Below are positions 14,503 through 15,329 of a stretch of 15,329 nucleotides of DNA, one piece after another (positions within the stretch are counted from its first letter, which is position 1; every line of letters begins with the position of its first letter). Position numbers and translations under genes: made by a program. The DNA comes from JBEGQX01 sp041180805. Its GTDB lineage: Bacteria > Planctomycetota > Planctomycetia > Gemmatales > Gemmataceae. The notes under the pieces are model-generated. The model did no database searches. It saw only the letters and a list, made by a program, of their open reading frames with translations, and was not told the origin of the DNA. The stretch is from positions 1 to 15,329 of the forward strand of contig JBEGQX010000345.1 of NCBI GenBank assembly GCA_041180805.1. Direction: 5' to 3'.

Positions 14503-15329
14503 TTATTGCCCCCTCGAAGCGGTTCCTTTGCGGATTGACATAGCGATAGGGGCATCCTTTACCAGAGGGCGCCCCGCTACAACTATGTTTCTTTCGTGTA
14601 CAAGATCCCTTAACCTTCGGTAAACAGAAAAACTGTCTGGATATACGCAAAAGCTTACGGCGGTTTGCTCTCCATCCAATCCAAGAATGATTTTGAGAAA
14701 TTCCGAATCAGGCTTCAATGCCTGCTCAAGCGTTTCTCCACGATCTTTATCTAATGGTTCAAGCACCCATCCAGTTAAAGCAAATCGAAAATTAGCCCGA
14801 TCATTTGGTGGCAAAGAGGGATTTGCCAACTCAATGGCACTACGCTCTCTTTCAAGAGTATATCGCAGTTTAAAAGGACCATGAGGTTGTGTTACTTCCT
14901 CAACCTCCCACCTGCTCCTTAACTTTTCACCCAATTCCTGCATTCTATCGGATATTTCTTCCATCATTGCCCCAATATCGACAGCGCAAACTTTCCCGTT
15001 TCGGCATTCAAAAATCAACTCTTCCGATTGCAGATTTCTACTCACAGGTGTCTGGTATTTCACCACCTGGGTCGGCCCTTTTTTGTTCCGCCAGAGTGCG
15101 ATTTCATCTTCTAGCTTTTTTGTACGGGCAGCCAATTGTTCCCTGGTTAATTGAAGCTTCTGGGTATCTCTCAAAACCACTTTTTCTTTTTCTGTCAATT
15201 CAACAACAACACCTTGCAACTTTTGAAACTCTAAAGTTTTATCTTCAATTCCTTTTAGCACTTTGGTATCCGGGTTCTTCGGCTCGTTCTTTTCCTGCGA
15301 TAAACGAACCAGCGCATCCCGTTCTATTT
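14503..15329 (-). CDS. Coiled-coil protein of unknown function, 5' end beyond the window
   Basis: I cannot name this protein. The frame is open from the stop at 14503 through the right edge: 22 further sense codons lie upstream of the GTG at 15261, so a start there is an artefact and the true start is outside. The 274 visible residues begin with a charged helical region (visible residues about 1-95; for example LTEKEKVVLRDTQKLQLTREQ) that looks like a coiled coil, followed by an alpha/beta C-terminal domain from ELIFECRNGKVCAVDIG onward, with GWVLEPLDKDRGE and CVYPDSFSVYRRLRDLVHERN. It resembles planctomycete proteins I loosely associate with ExbB/ExbD-type energy-transduction gene clusters, but no such gene is in this window. 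It converges with the phosphofructokinase gene, the two stop codons lying side by side. Confidence 0.75.
   Translation of the reverse strand, partial: IERDALVRLSQEKNEPKNPDTKVLKGIEDKTLEFQKLQGVVVELTEKEKVVLRDTQKLQLTREQLAARTKKLEDEIALWRNKKGPTQVVKYQTPVSRNLQSEELIFECRNGKVCAVDIGAMMEEISDRMQELGEKLRSRWEVEEVTQPHGPFKLRYTLERERSAIELANPSLPPNDRANFRFALTGWVLEPLDKDRGETLEQALKPDSEFLKIILGLDGEQTAVSFCVYPDSFSVYRRLRDLVHERNIVVAGRPLVKDAPIAMSIRKGTASRGQ

Overview
The window looks like chromosomal housekeeping DNA from a planctomycete, possibly a Gemmata-like lineage. This is inferred from three things: the pabB gene coupled to a large dihydropteroate-synthase-like protein of the kind known from methanogens, methylotrophs and Planctomycetes; the style of the small secreted Cys protein and of the coiled-coil protein at the right edge; and several starts with little or no Shine-Dalgarno sequence. 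The DNA is visibly A/T-leaning. I see no rRNA, tRNA, CRISPR, insertion sequence or phage gene, and no gap longer than about 150 bases without a gene.

Layout. Positions 1-3718 (minus strand) hold an arginine operon transcribed right to left, argB, argD, argF, followed by rph (RNase PH), which runs off the left edge. A divergent intergenic region (3719-3869) separates it from a small exported four-cysteine protein (3870-4199) with its own strong terminator. Next, on the plus strand, come ispH (last step of the MEP isoprenoid pathway) and a Gfo/Idh/MocA-type oxidoreductase whose start overlaps the ispH stop. This pair converges, with overlapping stop codons, on a minus-strand pair: a DHPS-like protein (7799-9205) followed by pabB (6367-7809), overlapping by 11 bp. 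Divergent from these on the plus strand are a soluble tripartite hybrid histidine kinase (PAS-like, kinase, receiver, HPt), a SNF2-family helicase and a phosphofructokinase with pyrophosphate-type signature residues. The right edge is a minus-strand coiled-coil protein of unknown function; it is open through the window edge, so its true start lies outside.

How the genes work together. argB, argD and argF cover three steps of glutamate-to-citrulline synthesis; the other steps (argA/J, argC) must lie elsewhere. The ArgB has the N-terminal helix seen in arginine-inhibited NAG kinases. PabB makes aminodeoxychorismate for p-aminobenzoate, and the coupled DHPS-like protein probably uses a pABA-derived acceptor, so the pair most likely serves pterin cofactor synthesis, with tetrahydromethanopterin a serious alternative to folate. 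The kinase, helicase and phosphofructokinase share a strand and are closely spaced but have no obvious functional link. I found no defence island or clearly new multi-gene system. The most promising leads are the pterin gene pair, the ispH leader hairpin, the ispH-oxidoreductase coupling, and the uncharacterised N-terminal region of the SNF2 protein.
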